A stretch of 35,892 nucleotides of DNA. Source: an uncultured Anaerococcus sp. Its GTDB lineage: Bacteria; Bacillota; Clostridia; Tissierellales; Peptoniphilaceae. The position numbers and the translations under genes were made by a program. The notes under the pieces are model-generated. The model did no database searches, was not told the DNA's origin, and worked only from the letters and a program-made list of their open reading frames with translations. Below, piece by piece: positions 9,203 to 17,963 of this stretch (position 1 is its first letter; each line of letters starts with the position of its first letter). The stretch is from positions 1-35,892 of the forward strand of contig NZ_CALTSY010000022.1 in assembly GCF_943908415.1 (NCBI RefSeq). The letters run 5' to 3'.

Positions 9203-10348
9203 ATGAAAGCAAAAAGATTTTTAATTGCCTTACTTGTAGTTTTAGGCTCGTTTTTTGCCACAAAACTAATATTAGATAAGTTTGAAGCAAGCGAGATGGA
9301 TTACACTTATAAGGACATACCAAATTATGATGACGATGCAGTAAGAACTGCTGATGGAGAGTACTTGATTTTATTAGTTGGCGTAGACAAAAATGGCGAT
9401 GATGATAATAATACCGATTTCACTCGTACAGATACCATTATGCTATTAAAGGCTAATACCAAGACAGGCAAGATGGATTTACTAAGCATACCCCGTGATA
9501 GTCGTATAAAAATCCGTGATAAGTTTGATAAGGTAAACCATGCCCACGCCTTTGGAGGTATTGAGCTAACCATGCAAACTTTGAGGAGCTTTTTGGGTCT
9601 AGACATAGATTATTATGTTCAGATTGACTATCAAGCATTGATAAATATAATCGACGCCCTAGGTGGAGTTGACTATGACGTACCAGAGGGAATCAATATA
9701 GATAAGGGCAAGGTCCAAATAAAACCAGGCCAAAATCACCTAGATGGTAACGAAGTTATGTGGTATTTGAGGACAAGAAATATCTATAACAATGGGGACA
9801 TAGGAAGAGTAAATACCCAACAAGATTTCGTCAAATCTATGGTAGATGAACTTGTTAAAAAGAGTAAGAATATGAATCTTATGACCTTTATTTCAAATTA
9901 CCTAAAATATGTTAAGACCAACTTGCCAATGGGAATAATAATGGATTTGGCTGGCAATATAAACAACTTCTCATCAGATAAGATGGATACCCATATAGTT
10001 CCAGGTATGGAGCAGAGTATGAATGGAGTAAGCTACTACATTCCAGATTATGAAAAAACTTGGCAAATAGTTGATGAAGTTTTTGCAAGCTTTAAACTAG
10101 AGAATTGGAATAAGGAAGACTCAGGCTATCAAGAATACCAAAACTATGATGAAATTGTAGATGAATCTGATAAAAGAGGTATCGAAGAAGAAGCAGAGAA
10201 TAATAAAGAAGAATCTAATCAACAAACTGAAGTTCCAGAAACTAAAACAATAGAAAACGAAGAAAGCAATGAGCAAAATAATGATTCTAAGCCCGATGAT
10301 GAACCTAAAGATATGCTTGATGAATCTTTAAATGATAGTAAGGAGTAG
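9203..10348 (+). CDS. LytR-CpsA-Psr (LCP) family cell-wall polymer ligase
   Basis: Membrane-anchored protein of 381 residues. A short cytoplasmic start and one transmembrane helix (about 5-24) precede an extracellular LCP domain at about 52-230. Visible family residues include the LLVGVD strand, FTRTDT (R75, D77), SIPRDSR (95-101), the NHAHAFGG motif and the downstream YLRTR/R pair that contact the lipid pyrophosphate. LCP enzymes transfer undecaprenyl-linked teichoic acids or capsule polymers to peptidoglycan. The last 80 residues are an extremely acidic Glu/Asp/Asn-rich low-complexity tail, which is not part of the catalytic fold and may contact the wall or cations. It starts the unit that continues into the isomerase gene 2 bases downstream. 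Confidence 0.92.
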   Translation: MKAKRFLIALLVVLGSFFATKLILDKFEASEMDYTYKDIPNYDDDAVRTADGEYLILLVGVDKNGDDDNNTDFTRTDTIMLLKANTKTGKMDLLSIPRDSRIKIRDKFDKVNHAHAFGGIELTMQTLRSFLGLDIDYYVQIDYQALINIIDALGGVDYDVPEGINIDKGKVQIKPGQNHLDGNEVMWYLRTRNIYNNGDIGRVNTQQDFVKSMVDELVKKSKNMNLMTFISNYLKYVKTNLPMGIIMDLAGNINNFSSDKMDTHIVPGMEQSMNGVSYYIPDYEKTWQIVDEVFASFKLENWNKEDSGYQEYQNYDEIVDESDKRGIEEEAENNKEESNQQTEVPETKTIENEESNEQNNDSKPDDEPKDMLDESLNDSKE

Positions 10349-10350
10349 GA

Positions 10351-11376
10351 TTGAGGATGAATAGCCAAAGAAGAGAGAGAAAAGACCAACATATAGAAAA
10401 TTATCTTAGAACTAGATCTGATGAAAAAACCTATCTTGAAGATGTATATATTGAGCACAATGCCATATCCGATGTATCATTAGAAGAGATCGACACTTCT
10501 ATAGAATTTATGGGTAGGAAAATTGCTATGCCCCTTATGATAGATGCCATGACAGGTGGTGGTACTTCTTCTGCTTCTATTAATGAAGACTTATCATCTA
10601 TTTGTGAGAGCTTAAATATCCCTATGGCTGTGGGAAGTGAGTCCATAGCCCTTGCTGAAGAGTCTTCTAGGGAATCTTTTGAGCTAGTAAAGGCAAAAAA
10701 AGACCTATTTAGGATAGGTAATCTCGGATTTGAAAGGGAATTTGACGACTTTATATTTGCAAAAGACTTAATAGATGCCAAGGCCATGCAAGTTCATTTA
10801 AATCTAGCTCAAGAGCTTGTTATGAAAGAAGGAGACAACTCCTATCATTCATCACTTGGCCTTATAGAAGATTTAGAGAAAAACTTTGACCTTCCAATCA
10901 TTGTAAAGGAAACAGGTTCAGGTATATCCAAATCAGTTGCTCAAAAATTAATAGATGTAGGTGTAAAATATATAGATGTTGCTGGTAAGGGTGGCACTAA
11001 TTTTATAGAAATAGAAGATTTGAGGGATTTTGAAATAGACTACTCAGAGCTATATTCTTGGGGAATACCTACAGCTAAATCCATCATAGATGTAAGAAGT
11101 CTATCAGATGAAACTTTTATCATAGCATCAGGTGGTATAAGAACAGCCATGGATATTGTAAAATCAATAATAATAGGTGCTGATATGGCAGCCATGACAG
11201 GAGAGGTTTTAAATTACCTTTTACATGGTGGTTATGATGCTTGTGAGAGTTTCTTAAAGGAAATACAGCACAAGATTAAAATAATAATGGCACTATTAGG
11301 TGTAAGAAATATTAAAGAACTTAAAGAAGTTGACTATAAGCTTAAAGGTGAGCTTAAGGACTTAATTGAAGGCTAG
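10351..11376 (+). CDS. fni: Type 2 isopentenyl-diphosphate delta-isomerase
   Basis: FMN-dependent isomerase of 341 residues interconverting isopentenyl and dimethylallyl diphosphate. Visible motifs are MIDAMTGGG (63-71), the conserved Q-V-H-L-N strand, the VKETGSGIS segment, VDVAGKGGTNF-like phosphate binding and the C-terminal ASGGIRTAMD / GADMAAMTG barrel end. Length is normal for the family. The start is either TTG at 10351 (5 bases after AAGGAG, 10340-10345) or ATG at 10357; both keep the whole domain. Type 2 isomerases usually accompany the mevalonate route in Firmicutes; no other mevalonate gene is in this window. Its product feeds the undecaprenyl carrier used by the adjacent LCP enzyme, a plausible reason for the pairing. 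Confidence 0.9.
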   Translation: MRMNSQRRERKDQHIENYLRTRSDEKTYLEDVYIEHNAISDVSLEEIDTSIEFMGRKIAMPLMIDAMTGGGTSSASINEDLSSICESLNIPMAVGSESIALAEESSRESFELVKAKKDLFRIGNLGFEREFDDFIFAKDLIDAKAMQVHLNLAQELVMKEGDNSYHSSLGLIEDLEKNFDLPIIVKETGSGISKSVAQKLIDVGVKYIDVAGKGGTNFIEIEDLRDFEIDYSELYSWGIPTAKSIIDVRSLSDETFIIASGGIRTAMDIVKSIIIGADMAAMTGEVLNYLLHGGYDACESFLKEIQHKIKIIMALLGVRNIKELKEVDYKLKGELKDLIEG

Positions 11377-11395
11377 CGCATGCTAGTCTTTTTAT
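11371..11395 (+). terminator. Intrinsic terminator overlapping the fni stop codon
   Basis: The stem 11371-11377 pairs with 11382-11388 (one G-T pair), loop GCAT, followed by TTTTTTA. The stop codon of the isomerase sits inside the left arm. Confidence 0.75.
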
Positions 11396-11410
11396 ATTGA
11401 TGTAAATATC

Positions 11411-11439
11411 TTGCAATTTTAGAGATTTTATAAGATAAT
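11411..11439 (+). promoter_or_regulatory. Promoter of the nfeD-floA-phoH unit
   Basis: TTGCAA (11411-11416), a 17-base spacer and GATAAT (11434-11439), 30 bases before the NfeD start and downstream of a terminator. The NfeD gene has a near-perfect AAGGAGGTG ribosome site at 11456-11464. Confidence 0.65.
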
Positions 11440-11469
11440 TGATGTAATAAAAATAAGGAGGTGGGATAG

Positions 11470-12096
11470 ATGCTTGTGAACGATATTGTGATTGCTTTAA
11501 GTTTTGTGCTAGCAGTCATTTCATTGATATCGATTCTTTTTACTGATAAAAAAGTACTTTTTGGAATAATTACTTTGTTACTATTTGGTTTTTTCTATTA
11601 TCAAAATACAAAATACAATGTAGCAGATAATATGACCATACTTACTTTTATCATGGGAATAACACTATTGGCATTAGAAATTTTTATACCAAGTTTTGGA
11701 GTTATAGGGATTATAGGCCTTATATTAACAGGATATTCTGTGATGGATAGTTTTTCTGATAGTATGATGGGGATTTTAATATTGATAGGAACAGCTCTAG
11801 CTATTATTCTAACTGTAACTATCTATGTAAGACTAGGCTTTGATAGAGACCTATTTGATAGGCTTATTTTAACTAATACAAATTCATCTACTAGGGGATA
11901 CAATAGCAAGATAAGCCATGATGATTTGATTGGAAAAACAGGTATTAGTAAGACTATACTAAGACCAACAGGTAGGATTGAGATCGATGATAAAGCATAC
12001 GATGCAAAGTCCCAGAGTGACTTTATAGCAAAGGATAAAGAAATAGTAGTAGTTGCAATAAAAGATGGACATATAATTGTCAAGGAGAGAGTATGA
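11470..12096 (+). CDS. NfeD family membrane protein
   Basis: Protein of 208 residues with about four to five membrane helices in the first 120 residues (including FIMGITLLALEIFIPSFG, the characteristic NfeD segment). A C-terminal soluble OB-fold domain (about 148-208) starts LIGKTGISKT and ends IVVVAIKDGHIIVKE. NfeD proteins act with flotillins in membrane microdomains and protein quality control. The gene ends by overlapping the start of the flotillin gene by 4 bases, the arrangement of B. subtilis yqeZ-yqfA. The separate serine-protease domain of long NfeD proteins is absent. Confidence 0.88.
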   Translation: MLVNDIVIALSFVLAVISLISILFTDKKVLFGIITLLLFGFFYYQNTKYNVADNMTILTFIMGITLLALEIFIPSFGVIGIIGLILTGYSVMDSFSDSMMGILILIGTALAIILTVTIYVRLGFDRDLFDRLILTNTNSSTRGYNSKISHDDLIGKTGISKTILRPTGRIEIDDKAYDAKSQSDFIAKDKEIVVVAIKDGHIIVKERV

Positions 12097-13037
12097 ATTT
12101 TATAGTACCCGCAATAGTAATAATAGTTTTAATAGTATTTTTCACCATGGTTCCAGTAGGACTTTGGATAACAGCAAGATTTTCTGGAGTAGGCATATCT
12201 ATGGGTTCACTTGTAGCTATGAGATTTAGGAGACTAAACCCAAGCTTAATAGTAAATGCATTAATAAAGTCCCACCAAGCAGGCATTCAAATTAGGACAG
12301 AAGATTTAGAAAGCCATTACCTAGCAGGTGGTAATATCAATCAAGTAGTAGATGCCCTAATAGCAGCAGAAAGAGCAAATATAGAACTATCATTTGAACA
12401 AGCAGCAGCAATAGACCTTGCAGGTCGTAATGTATTTGAAGCAGTCCAAGTATCTGTAACACCTAAGGTAATCAATACACCTGTAATAGCAGCAGTTGCC
12501 AAAGACGGTATAGAAGTAAAGGTAATAGCAAAGGTAACAGTAAGGGCCAATATCGATAGGCTAGTAGGTGGTGCAGGAGAAGAAACAATCATCGCCCGTG
12601 TAGGTGAGGGTATCGTAACAACAGTAGGATCTGCGACTTCCCATGCAGGAGTTTTAGAAAACCCTGACAATATTTCACAAACAGTCCTCCTAAAAGGCTT
12701 GGACTCAGGAACAGCCTTTGAGATTTTATCAATAGATATAGCTGATGTGGATGTAGGAAGAAATGTCGGCGCAGAACTTCAAAGAGACCAAGCAGAAGCT
12801 GATAAGAACATTGCCCAAGCTAAGGCGGAAGAACGCCGTGCTCAAGCTATAGCCTTAGAGCAAGAAAATAAGGCTAGGGTAGTAGAAGCAGAAGCAAAAG
12901 TCCCAGAAGCTATGGCTAAGGCCTTTGAACAAGGTAACCTAGGCGTTATGGACTATTATAATATGCAAAATGTAAATGCAGATACAAAAATGCGAGAATC
13001 ATTATCTGATGTAGATAGTGGTGATTTTGATGATTAG
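12093..13037 (+). CDS. floA: Flotillin-like protein FloA
   Basis: Membrane scaffold of 314 residues, the usual length of FloA (YqfA). It has an N-terminal hydrophobic hairpin (about 2-30), an SPFH/band-7-like region (about 35-230) with the family block FSGVGISMGSLVAMRFRR and conserved GGAGEETIIARVGEG, and an Ala/Glu-rich coiled coil near 235-290. It forms functional membrane microdomains together with the NfeD partner whose gene overlaps it. The C-terminal tail is short and acidic. Start ATG overlaps the NfeD stop by 4 bases. Confidence 0.93.
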   Translation: MNFIVPAIVIIVLIVFFTMVPVGLWITARFSGVGISMGSLVAMRFRRLNPSLIVNALIKSHQAGIQIRTEDLESHYLAGGNINQVVDALIAAERANIELSFEQAAAIDLAGRNVFEAVQVSVTPKVINTPVIAAVAKDGIEVKVIAKVTVRANIDRLVGGAGEETIIARVGEGIVTTVGSATSHAGVLENPDNISQTVLLKGLDSGTAFEILSIDIADVDVGRNVGAELQRDQAEADKNIAQAKAEERRAQAIALEQENKARVVEAEAKVPEAMAKAFEQGNLGVMDYYNMQNVNADTKMRESLSDVDSGDFDD

Positions 13038-13563
13038 GAATAAGAAGAATAAGAAAAATTACCAATCCTTTGATGACTGGGCTAATAAAGCAAAAAGAGC
13101 CCTAGATGATTTTGGGGAAGAAGTAGAAAGAGATTCAGAAAAAAATAAGAAAAAAGCTTATGCGTCTAATAAAAAGAAGACTGTCTATAGGAAATTTTCT
13201 GATAATAAAGATGTGAGAGAAATTTTCCCTAGAAATTATGAAAAGACTAATGACAAAAATTCAGATAAGATAGATAAGCAAAGTCATGAGGGCAATCAAA
13301 GCTCTAGGGGCAGCATAAAAGATCCAACACTAATGGAAAAACAAAATGATCCAGTAAATCCAGATCTGCGAAAGAGGCTTGCTGATAAGAAGGCCAGAGA
13401 TAGAAAAAAGCAAAAACAAGATGCATATGATAAAAAGGCCCAAGGAAAGATAAAAAAACAGGCTAAGATTAATAATAAATTAAAAAAGAAAAAGGAACTT
13501 AAAAAAGCTATTTTCTATTCGGAAATCATAGGACCACCACTAGCAAAAAGAAAAAATCGATAA
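13030..13563 (+). CDS. Hypothetical highly basic Lys-rich protein
   Basis: Not recognised. About 177 residues from the ATG at 13030, which overlaps the floA stop; a GTG at 13018 is possible and would add four residues. Neither has a good ribosome site, so translation may be coupled to floA. The composition is strongly charged: Lys/Arg clusters at both ends, predicted coiled-coil or disordered structure and no membrane segment, with a C-terminal block ending IGPPLAKRKNR. It occupies the place of yqfB-yqfC-yqfD in Bacillus but does not resemble them. Nucleic-acid or membrane-surface binding is possible from charge alone. Confidence 0.6.
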   Translation: MIRNKKNKKNYQSFDDWANKAKRALDDFGEEVERDSEKNKKKAYASNKKKTVYRKFSDNKDVREIFPRNYEKTNDKNSDKIDKQSHEGNQSSRGSIKDPTLMEKQNDPVNPDLRKRLADKKARDRKKQKQDAYDKKAQGKIKKQAKINNKLKKKKELKKAIFYSEIIGPPLAKRKNR

Positions 13564-13606
13564 AAAAGGTATAGTATATACACAATTTTAATGCGGAGGG
13601 ATAGAC

Positions 13607-14602
13607 ATTAATACAAGTATACAAATAGATAATCCAAATAATGTCGTAACTTTGTTTGGGAATTTTGATAAAAATAGAAAATATATAGAAGAACGCTTTA
13701 ATACAAAAATAAAGCTTAAAGATGATTCAATAGAAGTTAGCGGTGAAGGTATAAATACAGAATTTACTAAGGAACTTCTTATCGAGCTTATAAATGAAAT
13801 AAAGAAAAATGGTAGCATTGACTTTCAAAAGATAAAATACCATGCAGATATGTTAGAGCGAGAAAATAAAGATGTTATAAAGCAAGCTTTGGATAATTCC
13901 ATAATTACTACCCCAGCTGGCAAAGCTATAAAGCCAAAAACTTTGGGACAACAAGCATACATTGAAAAAATAAAAAACAATGATGTTGTCTTTGGCATAG
14001 GACCAGCAGGTACTGGTAAGACTTATCTAGCAGTAGCTATGGCTGTAAGAAGCTTTAAGCAAGGCGAAGTAAATAGGATAATATTAACTCGTCCTGCAGT
14101 AGAAGCTGGAGAAAGCTTAGGATTCTTACCAGGAGACTTGCAAGATAAGGTAGATCCATATCTGCGTCCACTCTATGATGCCTTATTTGAAATACTAGGA
14201 TTTGATACTTATCAAGGCCTAGTTGAAAAAGGAATGATCGAGGTAGCTCCTCTTGCATATATGAGAGGTAGAACCTTAGATAATGCTTTCGTAATCTTAG
14301 ATGAGGCACAAAATACTACAAGTGAGCAAATGAAGATGTTCTTGACCCGTCTTGGTTATGGATCAAAGGCAATCATCACAGGAGATAAGACCCAAGTAGA
14401 CTTACCACGTGGTAAGATGAGTGGTCTTAGAACTGCAGAGCGCATCTTAAAGAGTGTTAGAGGTATAGAGTTTCAAAACTTCACATCCATAGATGTAGTA
14501 AGACATCCTCTAGTACAAAAAATTATAGATGCCTACGCTAAAGATGATGCCGAAAGAGAGCTTAAAAGGCAAGAGAAAAAAGAGCATGAATCTGACGAAT
14601 AA
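13607..14602 (+). CDS. phoH: PhoH family ATPase (apparent ATT start)
   Basis: P-loop protein of 331 residues with Walker A GPAGTGKT, the family signature TRPAVEAGESLGFLPGD and Walker B VILDEAQN. The open frame has no ATG/GTG/TTG at the right place: the first standard codon (TTG 13652) falls inside the conserved LFGN motif and has no ribosome site. Upstream, a GGAGGG (13595-13600) lies six bases before ATT at 13607, giving an N-terminus INTSIQIDNPNNVVTLFGN that matches the family. ATT is therefore chosen. PhoH is a cytosolic nucleotide-binding protein linked to RNA metabolism and is usually found, as here, directly before ybeY. Confidence 0.88.
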   Translation: MNTSIQIDNPNNVVTLFGNFDKNRKYIEERFNTKIKLKDDSIEVSGEGINTEFTKELLIELINEIKKNGSIDFQKIKYHADMLERENKDVIKQALDNSIITTPAGKAIKPKTLGQQAYIEKIKNNDVVFGIGPAGTGKTYLAVAMAVRSFKQGEVNRIILTRPAVEAGESLGFLPGDLQDKVDPYLRPLYDALFEILGFDTYQGLVEKGMIEVAPLAYMRGRTLDNAFVILDEAQNTTSEQMKMFLTRLGYGSKAIITGDKTQVDLPRGKMSGLRTAERILKSVRGIEFQNFTSIDVVRHPLVQKIIDAYAKDDAERELKRQEKKEHESDE

Positions 14603-14645
14603 ATGTGCTAAGGCATATTATTAGAAATAGGAATAGGACTTTATT

Positions 14646-15095
14646 ATGAATCTCATTATAACAAATCAGACAGAGCAAAATATTGATATGGATGATAAAT
14701 TAGAAGATGTTATAAAGACAGTACTTCAAACAGAAGGACTATCTTTAGCTTATGAAGTCTCAATTAGCTTTGTAGATAAAGATGAGATTCATAGATTAAA
14801 TAAAGAGTATAGAGGAGTAGATAGGCCAACAGATGTCCTATCTTTTCCTATGGATGAGGACTTTTTTATAGAGGGTGTAGATACTATGCTAGGAGATATA
14901 GTAATCTGCATGGACATAGCAAAAGAGCAGGCAGATGATTTTGGACATAGCTTAGACCGTGAGATAATGTACCTTACAGCCCATTCTTGCCTACATCTAC
15001 TAGGATATGACCATATGGAGCAAGAGGAAAAACTTGCTATGCGCTCTAGAGAAAAAGAAGTGATGAAATCCTTAGGAGTCTTTAAAAATGAATGA
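14646..15095 (+). CDS. ybeY: Endoribonuclease YbeY
   Basis: Metal-dependent RNase of 149 residues involved in 16S rRNA 3' maturation and ribosome quality control. The zinc-binding motif HSCLHLLGYDH is complete (H-x3-H-x5-H), preceded by the conserved RGVDRPTDVLSFPMDE block. Normal length. It follows phoH and overlaps the next gene by 8 bases, the standard Firmicutes order phoH-ybeY-dgkA-cdd-era. Confidence 0.95.
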   Translation: MNLIITNQTEQNIDMDDKLEDVIKTVLQTEGLSLAYEVSISFVDKDEIHRLNKEYRGVDRPTDVLSFPMDEDFFIEGVDTMLGDIVICMDIAKEQADDFGHSLDREIMYLTAHSCLHLLGYDHMEQEEKLAMRSREKEVMKSLGVFKNE

Positions 15096-15933
15096 TAAGG
15101 AAAAAAGAGAAGCCCTTAAGGCTGAAATAAAGGCAGAGGTTTTAGAGGAATGGAAAAGAGAGCAAGATCGCAAAGAAGCCGCAGAAGAAAGGCTCAATGA
15201 GCGTAATTTTGAAAAACATGAATTAAGCCATGGCCAAAAATTCTTAAAGGGATTTGACTACGCCTATGAAGGTTTGGTCTGGGCAATAAATCATGAGAAA
15301 AACATGAAATTTCACATGTTAGCCTTAGCTATCCTCTTAATAGCCTCCTTGTTCTTTAATCTCTCAAGAATTGAGATGTTAAACTTGGTATTTGCTGTTT
15401 CCTTTGTCCTAGCCTTTGAGCTAATCAATACATCTGTAGAGCAGGCTGTAAATTTAGCCAGTAAGGGCAAATATTCATCCTTTGCCAAGGCTAGCAAGGA
15501 CCTAGCGGCAGCAGCTACTTTTATAGCAGCACTTAATGCTATTTTCGTAGCTTATCTCATATTTTTTGATAAATTTTTAGATTTTTATAACTCGGTAATA
15601 GTAAGGCTTGTTCGTCGTCCTAGCCACCTGGCCTTAATCACAATCTCTTTGGTAATAGTAGTTACCATATTTCTAAAGGGTTTATTTTATCAAGGTCATG
15701 GTACTGCCTTTAAGGGTGGTTTTGTCAGTGGTCATACATCGATGGCCTTTGGTATGGCTACCATAGGTATATTTTTGTCAACCGACCCTTTGGTTAGAGT
15801 GTTGCTTATAGCTCTTGCCTTCGTTGTTGCAGAAAGCAGATACGAGGCAAACATTCATTCGGTAGCAGAAATAGTTAGAGGAGCCATACTTGGAACATCC
15901 ATAGCAATGGCTATATTTGGGATATTTTCATGA
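15088..15933 (+). CDS. DgkA-type lipid kinase fused to a PAP2 phosphatase-like domain
   Basis: Membrane protein of 281 residues. After a charged, helical 45-residue N-terminus comes a complete DgkA/undecaprenol-kinase core (about 50-160): GFDYAYEGLVWAINHEKNMKFH with Glu70, three helices, and the active-site motif ELINTSVE (111-118). A PAP2-like region follows (about 165-281) with SGHTS at 214-218 and SR-x5-H at 250-257; the usual Asp after HxxxD is Glu261. The order at this locus normally contains only a stand-alone dgkA of about 130 residues. A kinase and a phosphatase on one chain could phosphorylate undecaprenol and dephosphorylate the lipid pyrophosphate, but which lipids are used is inferred. 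Confidence 0.85.
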   Translation: MNDKEKREALKAEIKAEVLEEWKREQDRKEAAEERLNERNFEKHELSHGQKFLKGFDYAYEGLVWAINHEKNMKFHMLALAILLIASLFFNLSRIEMLNLVFAVSFVLAFELINTSVEQAVNLASKGKYSSFAKASKDLAAAATFIAALNAIFVAYLIFFDKFLDFYNSVIVRLVRRPSHLALITISLVIVVTIFLKGLFYQGHGTAFKGGFVSGHTSMAFGMATIGIFLSTDPLVRVLLIALAFVVAESRYEANIHSVAEIVRGAILGTSIAMAIFGIFS

Positions 15934-16325
15934 ACGAAATCGAACAATTAATAATGATAGCCTTAGAAAATAAGGTAAACTCTTACTCACCATATTCAAA
16001 ATTTAGGGTATCTTGTGTTGTCAAAACAAAATCAGGATCCATATATAAGGGAGTAAACATAGAAAATGCAGCTTATTCACCAACTTTATGTGCAGAAAGA
16101 TCTGCCATGAGCACAGCAATAAGTGAGGGAGAAACAGAATTTACCCATATAGTTATCAATGGTGATAGCCATGATACATATCCGTGTGGAGTGTGTAGGC
16201 AATTTATAAGAGAATTCGCTGATAAGAACACACAAATTGTAATAGCAAATACAGTAGATGACTACAAGATATTTACTATAGATGAGCTTTTACCACATAG
16301 TTTTAGTAATAAGGATTTAAAATAA
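15930..16325 (+). CDS. cdd: Cytidine deaminase
   Basis: Homotetrameric zinc enzyme of 131 residues converting cytidine and deoxycytidine to uridine forms. The catalytic motifs are intact: CAERSAM with the catalytic Glu, and PCGVCRQF supplying two zinc cysteines, plus SPYSKFRV near the start. It overlaps the previous gene by 4 bases and is followed 1 base later by era, as in Bacillus. Confidence 0.95.
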   Translation: MNEIEQLIMIALENKVNSYSPYSKFRVSCVVKTKSGSIYKGVNIENAAYSPTLCAERSAMSTAISEGETEFTHIVINGDSHDTYPCGVCRQFIREFADKNTQIVIANTVDDYKIFTIDELLPHSFSNKDLK

Positions 16326-16326
16326 T

Positions 16327-17208
16327 ATGAAATCAGGATTTATATCGGTAGTTGGTAGAGCCAATGTTGGTAAATCAACACTTATGGAAAAGATACTCAA
16401 AGAAAAAATATCTATAATTTCCAACAAGCCACAAACTACAAGAGATAAGATACAAATAATATATAACGATGAAGAAAGTCAGCTGATATTTATAGATACA
16501 CCAGGTATACAAACTCCTCAAAATAAGCTTCAAGAAAAACTCTTTGAATTTAGTGAGGATAGTCTTAAGGAATCTGATATGGTGACATTTATAGTAGATA
16601 ATTCACTAGAAATAGGTAGACTTGATAATGAAATCATAGAAATGCTTAAGGGCATTCATCTTCCTAAGATCTTGCTTATAAACAAAATAGACCTTTTAGA
16701 TGAAGCTGAATTTGAATCTATAAAAAGTAAATATCTAGATATGGATATGTTTGATGCAATAATAGGCATATCAGCCTTAGAAGATTCTAATATAGATAAA
16801 TACCTAGAAACTGTAAAATCAATGTTAGATGAAGGGCCAGCCTATTATGATAGGGATATGATAACTGATAAGAGTGAGCGCTTTATAGTATCAGAAATTA
16901 TCAGAGAAAAGGCTCTAAACAACCTATCACAGGAAGTACCTCATGGTATAGCTGTTCGTATAGATAACTTTAAACAAAGAGAAAACAAAAAACTGATAGA
17001 TATAGATGCCACAATCATAGTTGAGAAAAATTCTCATAAGGAAATTGTAATAGGCAAGGGTGGCTCTATGATAAAACAAATAGGAATAGAAGCCCGCAAA
17101 GAAATAGAAAATTTCCTAGATAGTAGGGTTAACCTTAAACTTTGGGTCAAAGTTGAAAAAGACTGGCGCAAAAAAGAAAAATTGGTAGATAGATTTGGTT
17201 ACAAATAA
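16327..17208 (+). CDS. era: GTPase Era
   Basis: Ribosome-assembly GTPase of 293 residues. G1 GRANVGKST, G3 DTPG, G4 NKID and the C-terminal KH domain with the loop IGKGGSMIKQIG are all present. It binds the 3' end of 16S rRNA, a function linked to YbeY encoded three genes earlier. The 3' end overlaps recO by 14 bases. Confidence 0.96.
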   Translation: MKSGFISVVGRANVGKSTLMEKILKEKISIISNKPQTTRDKIQIIYNDEESQLIFIDTPGIQTPQNKLQEKLFEFSEDSLKESDMVTFIVDNSLEIGRLDNEIIEMLKGIHLPKILLINKIDLLDEAEFESIKSKYLDMDMFDAIIGISALEDSNIDKYLETVKSMLDEGPAYYDRDMITDKSERFIVSEIIREKALNNLSQEVPHGIAVRIDNFKQRENKKLIDIDATIIVEKNSHKEIVIGKGGSMIKQIGIEARKEIENFLDSRVNLKLWVKVEKDWRKKEKLVDRFGYK

Positions 17209-17962
17209 CCTATCAGATGTATGTGGTTTTGTCCTAAGAGAGTTTCCCTATAAGGAAACTAGTAAGATAATAGAGATATTCACAGCTGACTTTGGAAGAG
17301 TTTCGATCATAGCCAAGGGAGCCTTAAGCAAAAAGAGCAAGACCATAGGAGTCACCCAAAGATTTGTAAAGGCATCTTATAGCCTTTATAGGTCTGGCAA
17401 GGAATTTTTTGGAATAAAAGAAGCAAGTCTTATAAAATCCTATAGCAAATCCAATAAGAATTTTGATATAATATTATATAAGTCGGCTATAGCAGACTTG
17501 CTTTTAAGGACACTTGACCAAATACAGTCTGAAACAGTCTTTAAACTTTTAGATAATACATTTGAAGCATTTGAAAATGCAGATGGTAATTATATAAATA
17601 TATTTTTGGCATTTTTATTAAAATATATCTCATTTTCAGGCTTTAAGCCAAACTTAAATTCTTGTGGAATATGTGGCAAGGGATTAGATGATAAAGAAGC
17701 ATTTTTCTCACCCTATGAATCGTCAGTTATTTGTGATGATGATAAATATTTGATACGTGATAAAATCTTCCTAAACAAGGAAGAATTTGCCTACCTTAAA
17801 AAACTCCTCTACACAAAATCAGAGGATTTAGCTGCTATAAATAAGCCAGCTGGCTTTAAAAAAATAGCCGTTTTAATAATTGATTACACCCTAACAAATC
17901 TAGAAATTTCAAGATTTTCCTCTATAGAGTGGGTGTATAAAAATGTTAGTGAAAGGAATTAA
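17195..17962 (+). CDS. recO: DNA repair protein RecO
   Basis: Recombination mediator of 255 residues that loads RecA with RecR and anneals single strands. The N-terminal OB fold contains GFVLREFPYKETSKII and FGRVSIIAKGALSKKSK; the middle helical domain carries a zinc-type cysteine cluster (CGICG near 160 and a later VIC). The start is TTG at 17195 inside the end of era; no ATG is available before the conserved N-terminus. Weak ribosome site, so translational coupling to era is likely. Confidence 0.92.
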   Translation: MVTNNLSDVCGFVLREFPYKETSKIIEIFTADFGRVSIIAKGALSKKSKTIGVTQRFVKASYSLYRSGKEFFGIKEASLIKSYSKSNKNFDIILYKSAIADLLLRTLDQIQSETVFKLLDNTFEAFENADGNYINIFLAFLLKYISFSGFKPNLNSCGICGKGLDDKEAFFSPYESSVICDDDKYLIRDKIFLNKEEFAYLKKLLYTKSEDLAAINKPAGFKKIAVLIIDYTLTNLEISRFSSIEWVYKNVSERN

Positions 17963-17963
17963 C

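Noticed and set aside
13652..14602. phoH starting at TTG 13652
   Set aside because: It would begin within the conserved LFGN motif and has no ribosome site; the upstream ATT with GGAGGG fits better.
17800..17963. T-box leader for glyQS
   Set aside because: The interval is recO coding sequence and shows no specifier loop or T-box motif.
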